From contig CAYGTC010000018.1 in NCBI GenBank assembly GCA_964352735.1, forward strand, positions 10,314 to 74,313: a stretch of DNA of 64,000 nt, given 5' to 3'. Under the pieces are notes generated by a model. The model was not told where the DNA came from and ran no database searches. It saw only the letters and a list, made by a program, of their open reading frames with translations. The stretch comes from NORP309 sp964352735. Lineage in GTDB: Bacteria > Pseudomonadota > Gammaproteobacteria > Xanthomonadales > Marinicellaceae. Within the stretch, counting starts at the first letter, position 1. Each line of letters begins with the position of its first letter. The translations under genes were made by a program, and so were the position numbers. Below, in pieces: positions 1-9,144 of the stretch.

Positions 1-1
1 A

Positions 2-160
2 CTGGCTTATGACTTAGCCATCTCTCAGCAAGATATGAAAGCCATCATATGGGAACTGAAAAAGTTACAACTCAAAAACACCGCATTTTCTTGCCCAAAT
101 TGCGATCAATCAATCATCATTGAACATTATTCAGACAATTTACGACTTAAACACCATTAA
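2..160 (+). CDS. C-terminal fragment of an unidentified protein (partial)
   Basis: An open frame enters from the left edge and runs 52 codons to TAA at 158-160. The visible tail has a helical, charged stretch, then a C-P-N-C pair and a hydrophobic I-I-I-E-H run, ending K-H-H. One Cys pair suggests half of a zinc ribbon, but its partner is not visible and I do not recognise the family. The stop codon lies within the outer end of a MITE-like element (157-292), so the insertion may have set or changed the C-terminus. The upstream part is outside the window. Confidence 0.5.
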   Translation: MAYDLAISQQDMKAIIWELKKLQLKNTAFSCPNCDQSIIIEHYSDNLRLKHH

Positions 161-292
161 CCCGAACTTTTTATCAAAACAATAAAAAAGTTGATTTTAT
201 CAATGAATAACTGACATTGAAGCGATGTTTCTCCAATCTACTTTGCCATTTTTACCCTAAAAATCCATTCTATGATGATATATTCAGGTAAA
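157..292 (-). repeat. MITE-like intergenic element, copy 1 (136 bp)
   Basis: Both ends match the terminal inverted repeat of the best copy (63073-63355): left end TTAACCCGAACTTTTTATCA and, reverse-complemented, right end TTTACCTGAATATATCATCA, each about 16 of 20 positions identical to TTAACCCGGATATTTCATCA. The inner arm next to the right end carries the conserved block around 235-270 (a CTTTGCCATTTTTACCCTA core). Strand is arbitrary: '-' marks the conserved arm reading from right to left. No coding capacity. Confidence 0.7.
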
Positions 293-371
293 ACTCCACA
301 GTAAAAACATTGGTCCTCCATACAACTTGAAAAATTTGTATTTATTATTACTTTTTACCTAAATCAATAGC

Positions 372-400
372 TTTATAAAAAATCATACATCTGATATACT
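372..400 (+). promoter_or_regulatory. Predicted sigma-70 promoter of the pyrimidine-degradation operon
   Basis: An extended -10 box TGATATACT lies at 392-400 (TATACT at 395-400), with a weak -35 (TTTATA, 372-377) 17 bp upstream. The start codon of preT follows about 40 bp later, with a modest AGGT ribosome-binding sequence. No clear operator is visible. Confidence 0.4.
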
Positions 401-440
401 CGTTATTAAAATTATACGAATAAAAATACAGGTAATCCAT

Positions 441-1781
441 ATGGTTATTAAGACTGCTGAAAACCACAAAGCATCCAATGGTGTTGATATCAATAACAAT
501 TTTGATGATTTACACCCCCCTCTCAATTTACAACAAGCCATTGCAGAATCTGATCGTTGTCTTTATTGTTATGATGCGCCTTGCATTCAAGCGTGCCCTA
601 CTTCAATTGATATTCCCACTTTCATTCATCAAATTCGTACAGGTAATACCATTGGTTCAGCCACTACTATTTTGTCACAGAATATCATGGGTGGTACATG
701 TGCAAGGGCCTGCCCAACAGAAGTTTTGTGCGAACAAGTTTGTGTTTTAAACACAGGTATTGACCAACCAGTTGAAATCGGTCTATTACAACGACATGCG
801 GTTGACCACTTGATCAATACATCCCAAAAACACCCATTTGAACGAACAAACAGCAGTGGGAAAAAAGTAGCCGTCATCGGGGCCGGCCCTGCTGGATTAT
901 CCTGCGCTCACAGACTTGCCATGCTTGGTCATGAAGTTGATGTTTATGAGGCCAAAGACAAAGCTGGTGGCTTAAACGAATATGGATTGGCAGCCTATAA
1001 AATGGTCAATGACTTTGCTCAAAAGGAAGTGGATTTTCTGCTAGCAATTGGTGGCATTAACATTCACTATAACCAGAAACTTGGTCAAAACATCCAAATA
1101 AAACATCTTGCAGATTCACATGACGCCATTTTTATTGGTGTGGGCCTATCAAACGTTTACGAATTAAATATTCCAAACGAAGGATTAAAAGGCGTCGAAA
1201 ATGCTGTTGATTATATTGAAAAAATAAGACAAAACTCTGATAAAGAACGCATAACAGTTGGTAATGATGTCATCGTTATTGGTGCCGGCAACACCGCAAT
1301 TGATGCCGCAATTCAATCAAAAAAACTGGGTGCAAATAATGTTACATTAGTGTACCGACGTGGCGAAGCACAAATGAGCGCAACACCTTATGAAATCGAT
1401 TTGGCCCGTAAAAACGGTGTGAATATAAAACTCTGGTCAACACCAACAGAAATTATCGGAGGAGAACATGTCACATCTATCCGTTTTAACAAGACGAAAA
1501 TCCAAGATGATCAATTCAAAGTAACCGATCAAGACTTTACCCTTGTTGCTGATTTAATACTCAAAGCCATAGGTCAAAAATTAGAGCCCTCAGGACTTGA
1601 TGGTATCCCATTAGAACGAGGAAAAATAATAGTTGATGATCAATACCAAACTTCTTCCAAAGGCATATTTGCTGGTGGTGATGCCATAGCTTCAGGGGAA
1701 GACTTGACAGTACAAGCGGTTGAAGATGGCAAACAAGCAGCGCATGCAATTGATCAATTCATGACACAGGAGCATTCATAA
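441..1781 (+). CDS. preT: NAD-dependent dihydropyrimidine dehydrogenase, subunit PreT
   Basis: This is the flavin/NAD subunit of bacterial dihydropyrimidine dehydrogenase, which with PreA interconverts uracil or thymine and the 5,6-dihydropyrimidines. The N-terminus has the Fe-S cysteines of the glutamate-synthase-small-subunit fold: C40, C43, C48, C52, then a C-A-R-A-C-P / C-E-Q-V-C set near residues 85-100. An FAD-binding GAGPAGLS loop follows near residue 145, and a second dinucleotide loop (VIGAGNTAIDAA) lies near 275. The protein has 446 residues, a little longer than E. coli PreT (about 412). preA starts 1 nt after the stop, so the subunits are probably translationally coupled. Related NADPH-dependent glutamate synthase beta subunits look alike, but the direct link to preA decides the call. 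Confidence 0.93.
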   Translation: MVIKTAENHKASNGVDINNNFDDLHPPLNLQQAIAESDRCLYCYDAPCIQACPTSIDIPTFIHQIRTGNTIGSATTILSQNIMGGTCARACPTEVLCEQVCVLNTGIDQPVEIGLLQRHAVDHLINTSQKHPFERTNSSGKKVAVIGAGPAGLSCAHRLAMLGHEVDVYEAKDKAGGLNEYGLAAYKMVNDFAQKEVDFLLAIGGINIHYNQKLGQNIQIKHLADSHDAIFIGVGLSNVYELNIPNEGLKGVENAVDYIEKIRQNSDKERITVGNDVIVIGAGNTAIDAAIQSKKLGANNVTLVYRRGEAQMSATPYEIDLARKNGVNIKLWSTPTEIIGGEHVTSIRFNKTKIQDDQFKVTDQDFTLVADLILKAIGQKLEPSGLDGIPLERGKIIVDDQYQTSSKGIFAGGDAIASGEDLTVQAVEDGKQAAHAIDQFMTQEHS

Positions 1782-1782
1782 C

Positions 1783-3051
1783 ATGGCAAACTTAAGATGT
1801 AATATTGCAGGTATTGATAGCATCAACCCATTTTGGCTGGCATCAGCCCCTCCAACTGATAAGTACATCAATGTTGTTCGTGCTTTTAAAGCAGGCTGGG
1901 GAGGTGTGGTCTGGAAAACTTTAGGGGAAGATCCACCTGTCATCAATGTTTCCAGCAGATATGGTGTACACAAAAATAATAATCGATCCATCGTTGGTAT
2001 CAATAATATAGAATTGATCAGTGACAGGCCTTTGCAGGTCAATTTAGACGAAATTAAAAGGGTTCGTGAAGAATGGCCTGATCGAGTTATTATTGGTTCT
2101 ATGATGGCTGTGATTGAAGAACGTGCCTGGAAGGAACTTGCCATAAAAATCGCAGATGCTGGAGTACAGGGAATAGAGCTCAACCTTGGCTGCCCACATG
2201 GCATGTGTGAAAGAGGCATGGGCTCAGCGATTGGCCAAGTACCAGAAATGGTAGAAAAAGTAACACGATGGGTTAAGGAAGTAGTTGATATACCTGTATT
2301 CACTAAATTAACACCCAATATCACCAATATATTATGGTCAGCAGAGGCAGCCCAACAAGGTGGGGCAGATGCTGTTGCCTTAATCAACACAGTTAACTCT
2401 ATCGTTTCAGTGGATTTAGATCACATGTCACCCACTCCAATTGTTGATGGCAAAGGAACACATGGAGGTTATTGCGGTACAGCTGTCAAGCCCATTGCTC
2501 TGAATATGGTTGCTGAAATAGCACGAAATCACAATACAAAAGATTTGAAAATATCAGCCATTGGTGGCATTGAAAACTGGCGCGATGCTGCAGAATTTAT
2601 TGCTCTAGGGGCCTCTGGATTACAAGTTTGTACCGCAGCAATGCTATATGGATTTAGGATAGTAGATGACATGATACAAGGCTTGAGTCGCTGGATGGAT
2701 GAAAAAGGTTATGCCTGTATAGAAGATTTTCGCGGAATGGCAGTGCCTAACACCGTTGATTGGAATGAACTCAACATGAACTACGATACCAAGGCATTGA
2801 TAGATCATGATTCCTGCATAGAATGTGGCCGATGCCATATAGCATGTGAAGACACCAGTCATCAAGCCATTCAATTTTCTGTGAATGAAAGCGGTCAACG
2901 TACATTTACTGTGATAGATGATGAGTGTGTTGGCTGTAATTTATGTGCAATGATTTGTCCAGTACCGAATTGTATAGAGATGGTTCCTGTTAAAAACGAC
3001 CTACCGCCCATGACATGGCCAGAAAATCCATTAAACCCAATGAATAAATAA
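1783..3051 (+). CDS. preA: NAD-dependent dihydropyrimidine dehydrogenase, subunit PreA
   Basis: This is the catalytic FMN subunit of dihydropyrimidine dehydrogenase. The first 320 residues are a dihydroorotate-dehydrogenase-like TIM barrel with the signature NLGCPHGMCERGMG near 138-151, which carries the catalytic cysteine, and a KLTPN FMN-contact segment near 175. The C-terminal 80 residues form a two-cluster ferredoxin with C-I-E-C-G-R-C and C-V-G-C-N-L-C-A-M-I-C-P motifs. Length (422) is normal for the family. It lies between preT and the beta-alanine transaminase with gaps of a few bases, so the first enzyme of reductive pyrimidine catabolism is co-transcribed with the later ones. Confidence 0.94.
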   Translation: MANLRCNIAGIDSINPFWLASAPPTDKYINVVRAFKAGWGGVVWKTLGEDPPVINVSSRYGVHKNNNRSIVGINNIELISDRPLQVNLDEIKRVREEWPDRVIIGSMMAVIEERAWKELAIKIADAGVQGIELNLGCPHGMCERGMGSAIGQVPEMVEKVTRWVKEVVDIPVFTKLTPNITNILWSAEAAQQGGADAVALINTVNSIVSVDLDHMSPTPIVDGKGTHGGYCGTAVKPIALNMVAEIARNHNTKDLKISAIGGIENWRDAAEFIALGASGLQVCTAAMLYGFRIVDDMIQGLSRWMDEKGYACIEDFRGMAVPNTVDWNELNMNYDTKALIDHDSCIECGRCHIACEDTSHQAIQFSVNESGQRTFTVIDDECVGCNLCAMICPVPNCIEMVPVKNDLPPMTWPENPLNPMNK

Positions 3052-3055
3052 AATA

Positions 3056-4366
3056 ATGAACAAACAAAACTTAGAAAACTATTGGATGCCGTTTACCGCA
3101 AATAGGCATTTTAAAGCCAACCCGCGTTTGGTTGAAAGTGCTGACGGCATGTATTATACATTGACCGATGGGCGAAAATTATTGGATGGCATAGCTGGAT
3201 TGTGGTGCTGTAATGCAGGGCATAACAGACCTCGAATAGTAGAAGCGATAAAACAACAAATTGATACACTTGATTATTCACCTGCATTCCAAATGGGCCA
3301 CCCCAAACAATTTGAATTGGCCGAAAGATTGGCTGCCATCATGCCAGGTGACCTGAATAAAATATTCTTTACCAACAGTGGCTCAGAATCTGTTGAAACA
3401 GCATTAAAAATGGCCATTGCATATCATCGTGTGAGAGGTGAAGGTCAGAGAACACGTTTGATTGGCCGTGAAAAAGGCTATCATGGCGTTAATTTTGGTG
3501 GCATGTCAGTTGGAGGAATGCCTGCCAATCGTAAAATGTTTGGTTCACTTATGTCTGGGGTTGATCATTTAAGACACACCCATGGTGTTGAAGGCAATGC
3601 ATTTTCACTGGGACAGCCCGAGCATGGTGCTGAGCTGGCTGATGACTTAATTCGAATGATCGAATTGCATGATGCATCAACCATTGCAGCTGTTATAGTA
3701 GAGCCATTGGCTGGTTCAGCCGGGGTAATATTACCCCCTAAAGGCTATCTTGAAAGATTAAGAAAAATTTGTGATGAACATGGTATCTTGTTGATTTTTG
3801 ATGAGGTCATCACTGGCTTTGGACGTTTAGGCGCCCCTTTTGCCGCTAATTTCTTCGATGTGATTCCAGATATCACCACCACTGCAAAAGGACTGGCTAA
3901 TGGCGTGATTCCAATGGGAGCCGTTTTTGTCCAAGATAAAATTTATGAAGCTTTTATGACTGGGCCAGATAACGCTGTCGAATTTTTCCATGGTTATACG
4001 TTCTCAGGAAATCCAATGGCGTGTGCTGCTGCATTAGCCACATTAGACACCTATGAAGAGGATCAATTATTCACACGTGGTACAGAGCTCTCCGATTATT
4101 GGCAAAAATCGGCCCATTCTCTCAAAGATTTGGACCTCGTTATTGATGTCAGAAATCTAGGCTTAATTGCAGGTATTGAACTACAACCCAGAGCGGGGCA
4201 ACCGACAGCACGTGCTTTCGAAGCTTTTCTTAAAGCCTATGACGCAGGTTTATTGATTAGGACAACTGGAGATACCATTGCTTTATCACCACCTCTGATC
4301 ATCGAAAAATCGCAAATAGACTTTGCATTTAACACATTAAAAGACATTATTAGTCACTTGGCATAA
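3056..4366 (+). CDS. bauA: Omega-amino acid (beta-alanine):pyruvate aminotransferase
   Basis: This is a class III PLP-dependent aminotransferase of 436 residues. It probably transfers the amino group of beta-alanine (or beta-aminoisobutyrate from thymine) to pyruvate, giving malonate semialdehyde or methylmalonate semialdehyde. The N-terminal YWMPFTANRHF block is typical of the BauA type. NSGSESVETALKMA binds the PLP phosphate, LLIFDEVITGFGR carries the cofactor aspartate, and the Schiff-base lysine is K278 in TTAKGLANG. It starts 4 nt after preA and is followed 4 nt later by the CoA-acylating dehydrogenase. Substrate is inferred from neighbours; taurine- or putrescine-type transaminases share the fold. 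Confidence 0.87.
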   Translation: MNKQNLENYWMPFTANRHFKANPRLVESADGMYYTLTDGRKLLDGIAGLWCCNAGHNRPRIVEAIKQQIDTLDYSPAFQMGHPKQFELAERLAAIMPGDLNKIFFTNSGSESVETALKMAIAYHRVRGEGQRTRLIGREKGYHGVNFGGMSVGGMPANRKMFGSLMSGVDHLRHTHGVEGNAFSLGQPEHGAELADDLIRMIELHDASTIAAVIVEPLAGSAGVILPPKGYLERLRKICDEHGILLIFDEVITGFGRLGAPFAANFFDVIPDITTTAKGLANGVIPMGAVFVQDKIYEAFMTGPDNAVEFFHGYTFSGNPMACAAALATLDTYEEDQLFTRGTELSDYWQKSAHSLKDLDLVIDVRNLGLIAGIELQPRAGQPTARAFEAFLKAYDAGLLIRTTGDTIALSPPLIIEKSQIDFAFNTLKDIISHLA

Positions 4367-4370
4367 CAAC

Positions 4371-5867
4371 ATGAATCAGATAAAACATATCATTAATGGG
4401 GAAACCACTGCTGGTACTTCTACCCAAACTCAAGCGGTATTCAACCCAGCTACAGGCCAACAATCTGCTGATCTATTTTTGGGTACGCCTAAAGACATTG
4501 ATGCGGCAGTTGAAAGCTCACAAAAAGCATTTGAATCGTGGTCAACCACACCACCTGCAAAACGTGCGAAAGTCATGTTTAATATGCGTCAATTACTGAT
4601 TGATAATGCTGACCTAGTTGCTGAAACCATCAGCAAAGAGCATGGCAAAACTCACGATGATGCATTGGGTGAAGTCACCCGTGCACTTGAAGTGGTAGAA
4701 TATGCTTGTGGCATTACTGAAAAACTAAAAGGCGACTTTAACAGTGATGTGGGCCCAGGTATCGATACACATTCAAATAGACAACCTTTGGGTGTTGTGG
4801 CTGGCATTACCCCTTTCAACTTCCCTTCAATGGTACCCTTGTGGATGATACCGATGGCTTTAGCTTGCGGCAATACTTTTATCCTAAAACCATCAGAACG
4901 AGATCCATCAAGTGCAAACCTCATTCATAAACTGTTTTCCCAAGCTGGTTTGCCGGCAGGCGTTTTAAACGTGGTCCATGGTGGAAAAGATGTTGTTGAT
5001 GCCATTTTAGATCATAAAACCATTCAAGCGGTGAGTTTCGTTGGCTCCACCCCCATTGCCGAATATGTTTACAGCCGTGGTTGCGCTGCTGGCAAACGTG
5101 TTCAGGCGCTAGGTGGAGCAAAAAACCACATGATTATTATGCCAGATGCTGACCTTGATCAAGCTGCTGATGCATTGATGGGTGCTGGCTTTGGTTCAGC
5201 TGGGGAACGCTGCATGGCCATAAGCATGGCGGTACCTATAGGAAAAGATACAGCAGACAAATTAATAGAAAAACTGATCCCACAGGTGCAAAATCTCAAT
5301 ATAGGTCCCTATGATCAAAAAGGGGCCGAAATGGGCCCAGTGATTACCAAAGATGCACAAAAGCGCATTGAAGGTTTAATTGATCAAGGAGAAAATGAAG
5401 GAGCCAAGGTCGTAGTTGATGGCAGAAACCTTAAAATTAAAGGTTATGAAGAAGGCTTTTGGGTAGGCGCTACTCTACTCGATTATGTGACTGCTGAAAT
5501 GAGTGTTTATAAACAAGAGATCTTCGGACCAGTTTTATCTGTTTTAAGAGCTGATACTTATCAACAAGCGGTTGATTTGATCAATGCGCATGAATATGGT
5601 AATGGCACAGCTATTTTCACGCGAGACGGCGATGCTGCTCGCGATTTTGCCAATAAAATACAAGTGGGTATGGTCGGCATTAATGTGCCCATACCTGTAC
5701 CTGTGGCCTATCACAGTTTTGGCGGTTGGAAACGTTCTATATTTGGCGCCCATGGTATTTATGGACCAGAAGCGGTTCATTTTTATACCCGATTGAAAAC
5801 CATCACAACACGTTGGCCAACGGGCATCAGAAAAGGCGCACAATTTAACTTCCCAAGTATGGATTAA
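4371..5867 (+). CDS. mmsA: CoA-acylating methylmalonate/malonate-semialdehyde dehydrogenase
   Basis: This aldehyde dehydrogenase superfamily enzyme has 498 residues. It would oxidise malonate semialdehyde (from beta-alanine) or methylmalonate semialdehyde (from beta-aminoisobutyrate) with NAD and CoA to acetyl-CoA or propionyl-CoA plus CO2. Visible motifs are ITPFNFPSMVP in the NAD-binding half, FVGSTPIAEY near 223, and the catalytic C281 in AGERCMAIS, the MMSDH form of the active site. The C-terminal SFGGWKRSIFGAHGIYG stretch is also family-typical. It closes the tight four-gene block that starts at preT. The next gene lies nearly 200 bp away and may be transcribed separately. Confidence 0.92.
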   Translation: MNQIKHIINGETTAGTSTQTQAVFNPATGQQSADLFLGTPKDIDAAVESSQKAFESWSTTPPAKRAKVMFNMRQLLIDNADLVAETISKEHGKTHDDALGEVTRALEVVEYACGITEKLKGDFNSDVGPGIDTHSNRQPLGVVAGITPFNFPSMVPLWMIPMALACGNTFILKPSERDPSSANLIHKLFSQAGLPAGVLNVVHGGKDVVDAILDHKTIQAVSFVGSTPIAEYVYSRGCAAGKRVQALGGAKNHMIIMPDADLDQAADALMGAGFGSAGERCMAISMAVPIGKDTADKLIEKLIPQVQNLNIGPYDQKGAEMGPVITKDAQKRIEGLIDQGENEGAKVVVDGRNLKIKGYEEGFWVGATLLDYVTAEMSVYKQEIFGPVLSVLRADTYQQAVDLINAHEYGNGTAIFTRDGDAARDFANKIQVGMVGINVPIPVPVAYHSFGGWKRSIFGAHGIYGPEAVHFYTRLKTITTRWPTGIRKGAQFNFPSMD

Positions 5868-6053
5868 TATTAAGTTAATGATTGAAACAAAGGCATTAAT
5901 TTTAATAGTACTGTTATAACAAGTCGATTTAGCCAAACGTATTATTCAATCTAAGTCCGTTTTTGGTGATGAAATTAATGTTGCTGAAGCTAATTAGTGG
6001 CGTTCAAGAACAAAAATAAGTAAACACAAAGAGACATATAATAAAACTATAAC

Positions 6054-6518
6054 ATGATTGAATTGACTGCAATTACCTCGATAGAATTTGAAAAATATAA
6101 AAATATTTTCATCAAAGAGGAAGCCATTGAAGCCACTGATGTTTTCAAATATCCTTCAGAAGATATAAATAACAAGGCTATCAATGAGTTTGACAAATAC
6201 TTTCCCAATGAGGAAATACAAAAAAATGAATACCTCAAATGCATTAAATTCTATCAAAAAAACAACGATAAAACACTCGGATACTTATGGTATAGTATCT
6301 CTGATGATCACCTTTTTATTTTGGATTTCTATATTCACAAAGAATTCAGGGGTCAAGGTTATGGCACACAAACACTTGAAAAGTTACAGGACATTGCTTT
6401 AAGTAATAATATACACCAAATGAGATTAAGGGTGGCACACAATAATACACGTGCCTTTAAGCTTTATCAAGAACTTGGATTTTCAGTAACGGGTTTGAAT
6501 ATGATTCAATGGTTTTAA
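6054..6518 (+). CDS. GNAT family N-acetyltransferase
   Basis: This 154-residue protein has the GNAT acetyl-CoA site: a beta-strand LFILDFYIHKEFRGQGYGTQTLEKL with the R/Q-x-x-G-x-G/A loop near residues 100-110. The C-terminal ending is typical (N-T-R-A-F-K-L-Y-Q-E-L-G-F). The N-terminal third is charged and gives no clue to substrate. No good Shine-Dalgarno is seen before the ATG. It sits inside the pyrimidine cluster, separated by about 190 bp and 100 bp, and no pathway step requires it. I infer it is a passenger or modifies an unrelated small molecule or protein. Confidence 0.8.
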   Translation: MIELTAITSIEFEKYKNIFIKEEAIEATDVFKYPSEDINNKAINEFDKYFPNEEIQKNEYLKCIKFYQKNNDKTLGYLWYSISDDHLFILDFYIHKEFRGQGYGTQTLEKLQDIALSNNIHQMRLRVAHNNTRAFKLYQELGFSVTGLNMIQWF

Positions 6519-6616
6519 TATAAAAATACCTGCCATACAAGGAACAAATGAGAATGCCGATTGCTTAACAAACACATACAAATAAACATATAAAATAAGA
6601 ACAATAGAGGAAAAAG

Positions 6617-7489
6617 ATGAAACGACAATTAAAAGCAGCAGTGATCCAAATGGGTCTTAAAAGCTCTACTGATAATGATCCAGAAACCATTCGCCAAGCC
6701 ATGATCAACGCACACATACCACTGATTGAAGAAGCGGGTGAAAAAGGTGTACAAGTATTGAGTTTTCAGGAGGTTTTTACCCAACCCTATTTTTGCCCAT
6801 CCCAAGACAGTAAATGGTATGAAAGTGCCGAATCGATTCCAAATGGCCCAACAACACGATTGATGCAAGAATATGCTGCCAAGTATCGCATGGTCATTGT
6901 TGTGCCCATTTATGAAAAAGATGATGTAACAGGTGTTTATTACAATACCGCCGCAGTTATCGATGCTGATGGCAGTTATATTGGCAAATACCGCAAAACA
7001 CACATACCTCAAGTTGCTGGTTTTTGGGAAAAGTTCTTTTTTAAACCAGGTGCATCTGAGTGGCCAGTCTTTCAAACACAATATTGTAAACTGGGTGTGT
7101 ATATTTGTTACGATCGTCACTTCCCAGAAGGTTGGAGAGCTCTGGCACTCAATGGTGCTGAATATATTATTAATCCATCCGCTACTGTTGCAGGCTTATC
7201 AGAATACTTGTGGAAGCTGGAACAGCCTGCATCTGCTGCCGCTAATGGTTGTTGGATTGCTGCCATCAACAGAGTAGGTATAGAAGAGCCATGGAATATT
7301 GGCGAATTTTATGGCCAAAGTTATTTTGTCAACCCCAGGGGTCAAATTGAAAAACAAGCCAGTAGAGACCAAGATGAATTATTGATCCATGATCTTGATA
7401 TGGGTATGGTTGAAGAAGTCAGGAACACCTGGCAGTTCTTTAGGGATCGCAGACCAAGCACTTATACAAAACTTACAGATGGTGAATAA
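6617..7489 (+). CDS. Beta-ureidopropionase (N-carbamoyl-beta-alanine amidohydrolase)
   Basis: This carbon-nitrogen hydrolase (nitrilase fold) has 290 residues and the expected catalytic triad: E52 in SFQEVF, K127 in KYRKTHIPQ and C164 in YICYDRHFPEG. It would hydrolyse N-carbamoyl-beta-alanine to beta-alanine, CO2 and ammonia, the third step of reductive pyrimidine breakdown. N-carbamoylputrescine amidase (AguB) is a close relative with a similar active site, so sequence alone does not settle the substrate. Linkage to preTA and the beta-alanine transaminase favours ureidopropionase. A good ribosome-binding site (GAGGAAAAAG) precedes the ATG. Confidence 0.85.
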   Translation: MKRQLKAAVIQMGLKSSTDNDPETIRQAMINAHIPLIEEAGEKGVQVLSFQEVFTQPYFCPSQDSKWYESAESIPNGPTTRLMQEYAAKYRMVIVVPIYEKDDVTGVYYNTAAVIDADGSYIGKYRKTHIPQVAGFWEKFFFKPGASEWPVFQTQYCKLGVYICYDRHFPEGWRALALNGAEYIINPSATVAGLSEYLWKLEQPASAAANGCWIAAINRVGIEEPWNIGEFYGQSYFVNPRGQIEKQASRDQDELLIHDLDMGMVEEVRNTWQFFRDRRPSTYTKLTDGE

Positions 7490-7553
7490 ACTTTAGAGTT
7501 CTTTAACCACAATCAATTTTATTATCATTAATAAACGATAATCAGGAAACACA

Positions 7554-8984
7554 ATGAATAACAGTAAAAAAGCCGATGATTTATGGAATGAAGACCTAGC
7601 ACCAACCAATGCACAACAACGCAGCTGGGATTGGAAGGCCTACGCTGCGCTTTGGGTTGCCATGGTTGTTTGCGTACCAACCTATATGCTTGCTGGCGGC
7701 TTAATTGCCGAAGGCATGAGTTGGTGGCAAGCTGTCATTACTGTTTTATTGGGCAACATTATTGTATTGGTCCCAATGATGTTGATCGGGCATGCAGGAG
7801 CCAAACACGGCATCCCATTTCCTGTATTGTTAAGATCTTCATTTGGAACCAAGGGCGCACGCATACCAGCGCTTGCAAGAGGTTTGGTGGCCTGTGGCTG
7901 GTTTGGCATCAATACCTGGGTTGGAGGGTCCGCAATCTATGTGATTGTCAATGCTCTGACTGCCAATGCCATCACTGGAGATACTCTTCCATTTATGGGC
8001 ATAGATATTGGTCAATTCATGTGCTTTATCGGCTTTTGGGCCATGCATTTATACTTCATCAAAAATGGTACAGAATCAATACGGTGGCTAGAGACCTACG
8101 CAGCACCTTTCTTGATTGGTATGGGGTTGGTTTTGCTCGCTTGGGCTTATTTTACGGCAGGAGGCTTTGGAGAAATGTTATCGGCACCTTCAAAATTTGC
8201 CCAAGGTGGGGAACGTGAGGGTCAGTTTTTAGGTGTTTTTGTTACCAGTTTAACAGCAATGGTTGGTTTTTGGGCAACTATGGCTTTGAACATTCCTGAT
8301 TTTACCCGTTTTGCCAAATCTCAAAAAGATCAAATGATTGGGCAAGCCGTTGGACTGCCTTTACCTATGGCTCTTTTTGCTTTCATCAGTGTTGCAGTCA
8401 CCTCAGCAACCGTTACCATTTATGGTGAAGCCATTTGGGATCCTGTGGTATTGGCTGGCAAAATGGGTGGAGTTGGTGTAATAGTGGCGTTAATGGCCTT
8501 AGTTGTTGCCACCTTAACTACCAATCTTGCTGCCAATGTGGTTGCGCCTGCTTATGGCTTTTCAAATCTCAGCCCGAATAAGATTAGCTTCAAGATGGGT
8601 GGGTATATTACTGCGGCTATTGGTATTGCCATTTTCCCATGGAAATTATTGGAAACAGCAGGAGGTTATCTGTTTGTGTGGTTAGTCGGTTATTCTGCCC
8701 TACTCGGGCCAATTGCAGGTATACTGATTGCCGATTATTTTATACTCAGAAAAAGCCGATTAAAAACCGATGATTTATTCATACATGATGGCATATATCG
8801 CCCATGGAACCCTGCTGGTATCATTGCGCTTATCATTGGTATCATCCCTAATTTACCAGGTTTTCTCCACGCAGCTGGTATTCTTGAATCGGTACCTGCA
8901 ATCTTTGACACGCTATACAGTTACGCTTGGTTTGTTGGATTATTTATTGCAGCGATTCTTTATTTATTGTTAAGCAAAAAATAA
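7554..8984 (+). CDS. NCS1 family nucleobase:cation symporter
   Basis: This polytopic inner-membrane protein of 476 residues has about 12 hydrophobic segments and an NCS1 N-terminus: an N-D-D-L-type cytoplasmic start (here DDLWNEDLAPTNAQQRSWDW), then a first helix with WVAMVVCVPTY. The conserved helix GWFGINTWVGG near residue 120 and the NIPDFTRFAKSQKDQ loop near 245 are typical of cytosine/uracil/allantoin permeases. In this context it probably imports uracil, thymine or a related pyrimidine for the preceding enzymes. An AGGAAA ribosome-binding site precedes the start. The gene ends the cluster and converges on the C25 protein gene; a strong bidirectional hairpin lies between them. Confidence 0.9.
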   Translation: MNNSKKADDLWNEDLAPTNAQQRSWDWKAYAALWVAMVVCVPTYMLAGGLIAEGMSWWQAVITVLLGNIIVLVPMMLIGHAGAKHGIPFPVLLRSSFGTKGARIPALARGLVACGWFGINTWVGGSAIYVIVNALTANAITGDTLPFMGIDIGQFMCFIGFWAMHLYFIKNGTESIRWLETYAAPFLIGMGLVLLAWAYFTAGGFGEMLSAPSKFAQGGEREGQFLGVFVTSLTAMVGFWATMALNIPDFTRFAKSQKDQMIGQAVGLPLPMALFAFISVAVTSATVTIYGEAIWDPVVLAGKMGGVGVIVALMALVVATLTTNLAANVVAPAYGFSNLSPNKISFKMGGYITAAIGIAIFPWKLLETAGGYLFVWLVGYSALLGPIAGILIADYFILRKSRLKTDDLFIHDGIYRPWNPAGIIALIIGIIPNLPGFLHAAGILESVPAIFDTLYSYAWFVGLFIAAILYLLLSKK

Positions 8985-9042
8985 AGAATTCAGTTTCTAA
9001 AGACCTAATCAATGAAATAGCATTACCTAAATGGTGATAGTG

Positions 9043-9144
9043 CTTAGCCAGAACATTTCATCATAGAACGGATTTTAGGGTAAAAATGGCAAAGTAGATT
9101 GAATAAAATCAATTTCTACCGATTTGATGAAATATTCGGTTTAG
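9043..9144 (+). repeat. MITE-like intergenic element, copy 2 (102 bp, short form)
   Basis: The ends are TTAGCCAGAACATTTCATCA and, reverse-complemented, CTAAACCGAATATTTCATCA, matching the family terminal repeat at about 16-17 of 20 positions. The conserved arm (TAGAACGGATTTTAGGGTAAAAATGGCAAAG region) joins directly to the opposite arm (AAATCAATTTCTACCGATT), so the central 150-180 bp of the long copy are absent. The rest of the 8985-9392 intergenic stretch holds only AT-rich sequence and the terminator hairpin at 9346. Confidence 0.75.

Noticed and set aside
1776..2390. Long antisense frame (204 codons) opposite preA
   Set aside because: It lies entirely opposite a well-supported gene, has no homology-like motifs and no ribosome-binding site; it is a shadow frame.
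5926..5998. 24-codon stretch reading V-D-L-A-K-R-I-I-Q-S-K-S-V-F-G-D-E after the dehydrogenase gene
   Set aside because: It reads like protein but has no start and is short enough for chance; it may be a remnant, but the evidence is too thin to list.
6629..7120. Antisense frame (163 codons) opposite beta-ureidopropionase
   Set aside because: Fully covered by a gene with an intact catalytic triad on the other strand; composition is Cys/Trp-odd and not protein-like.
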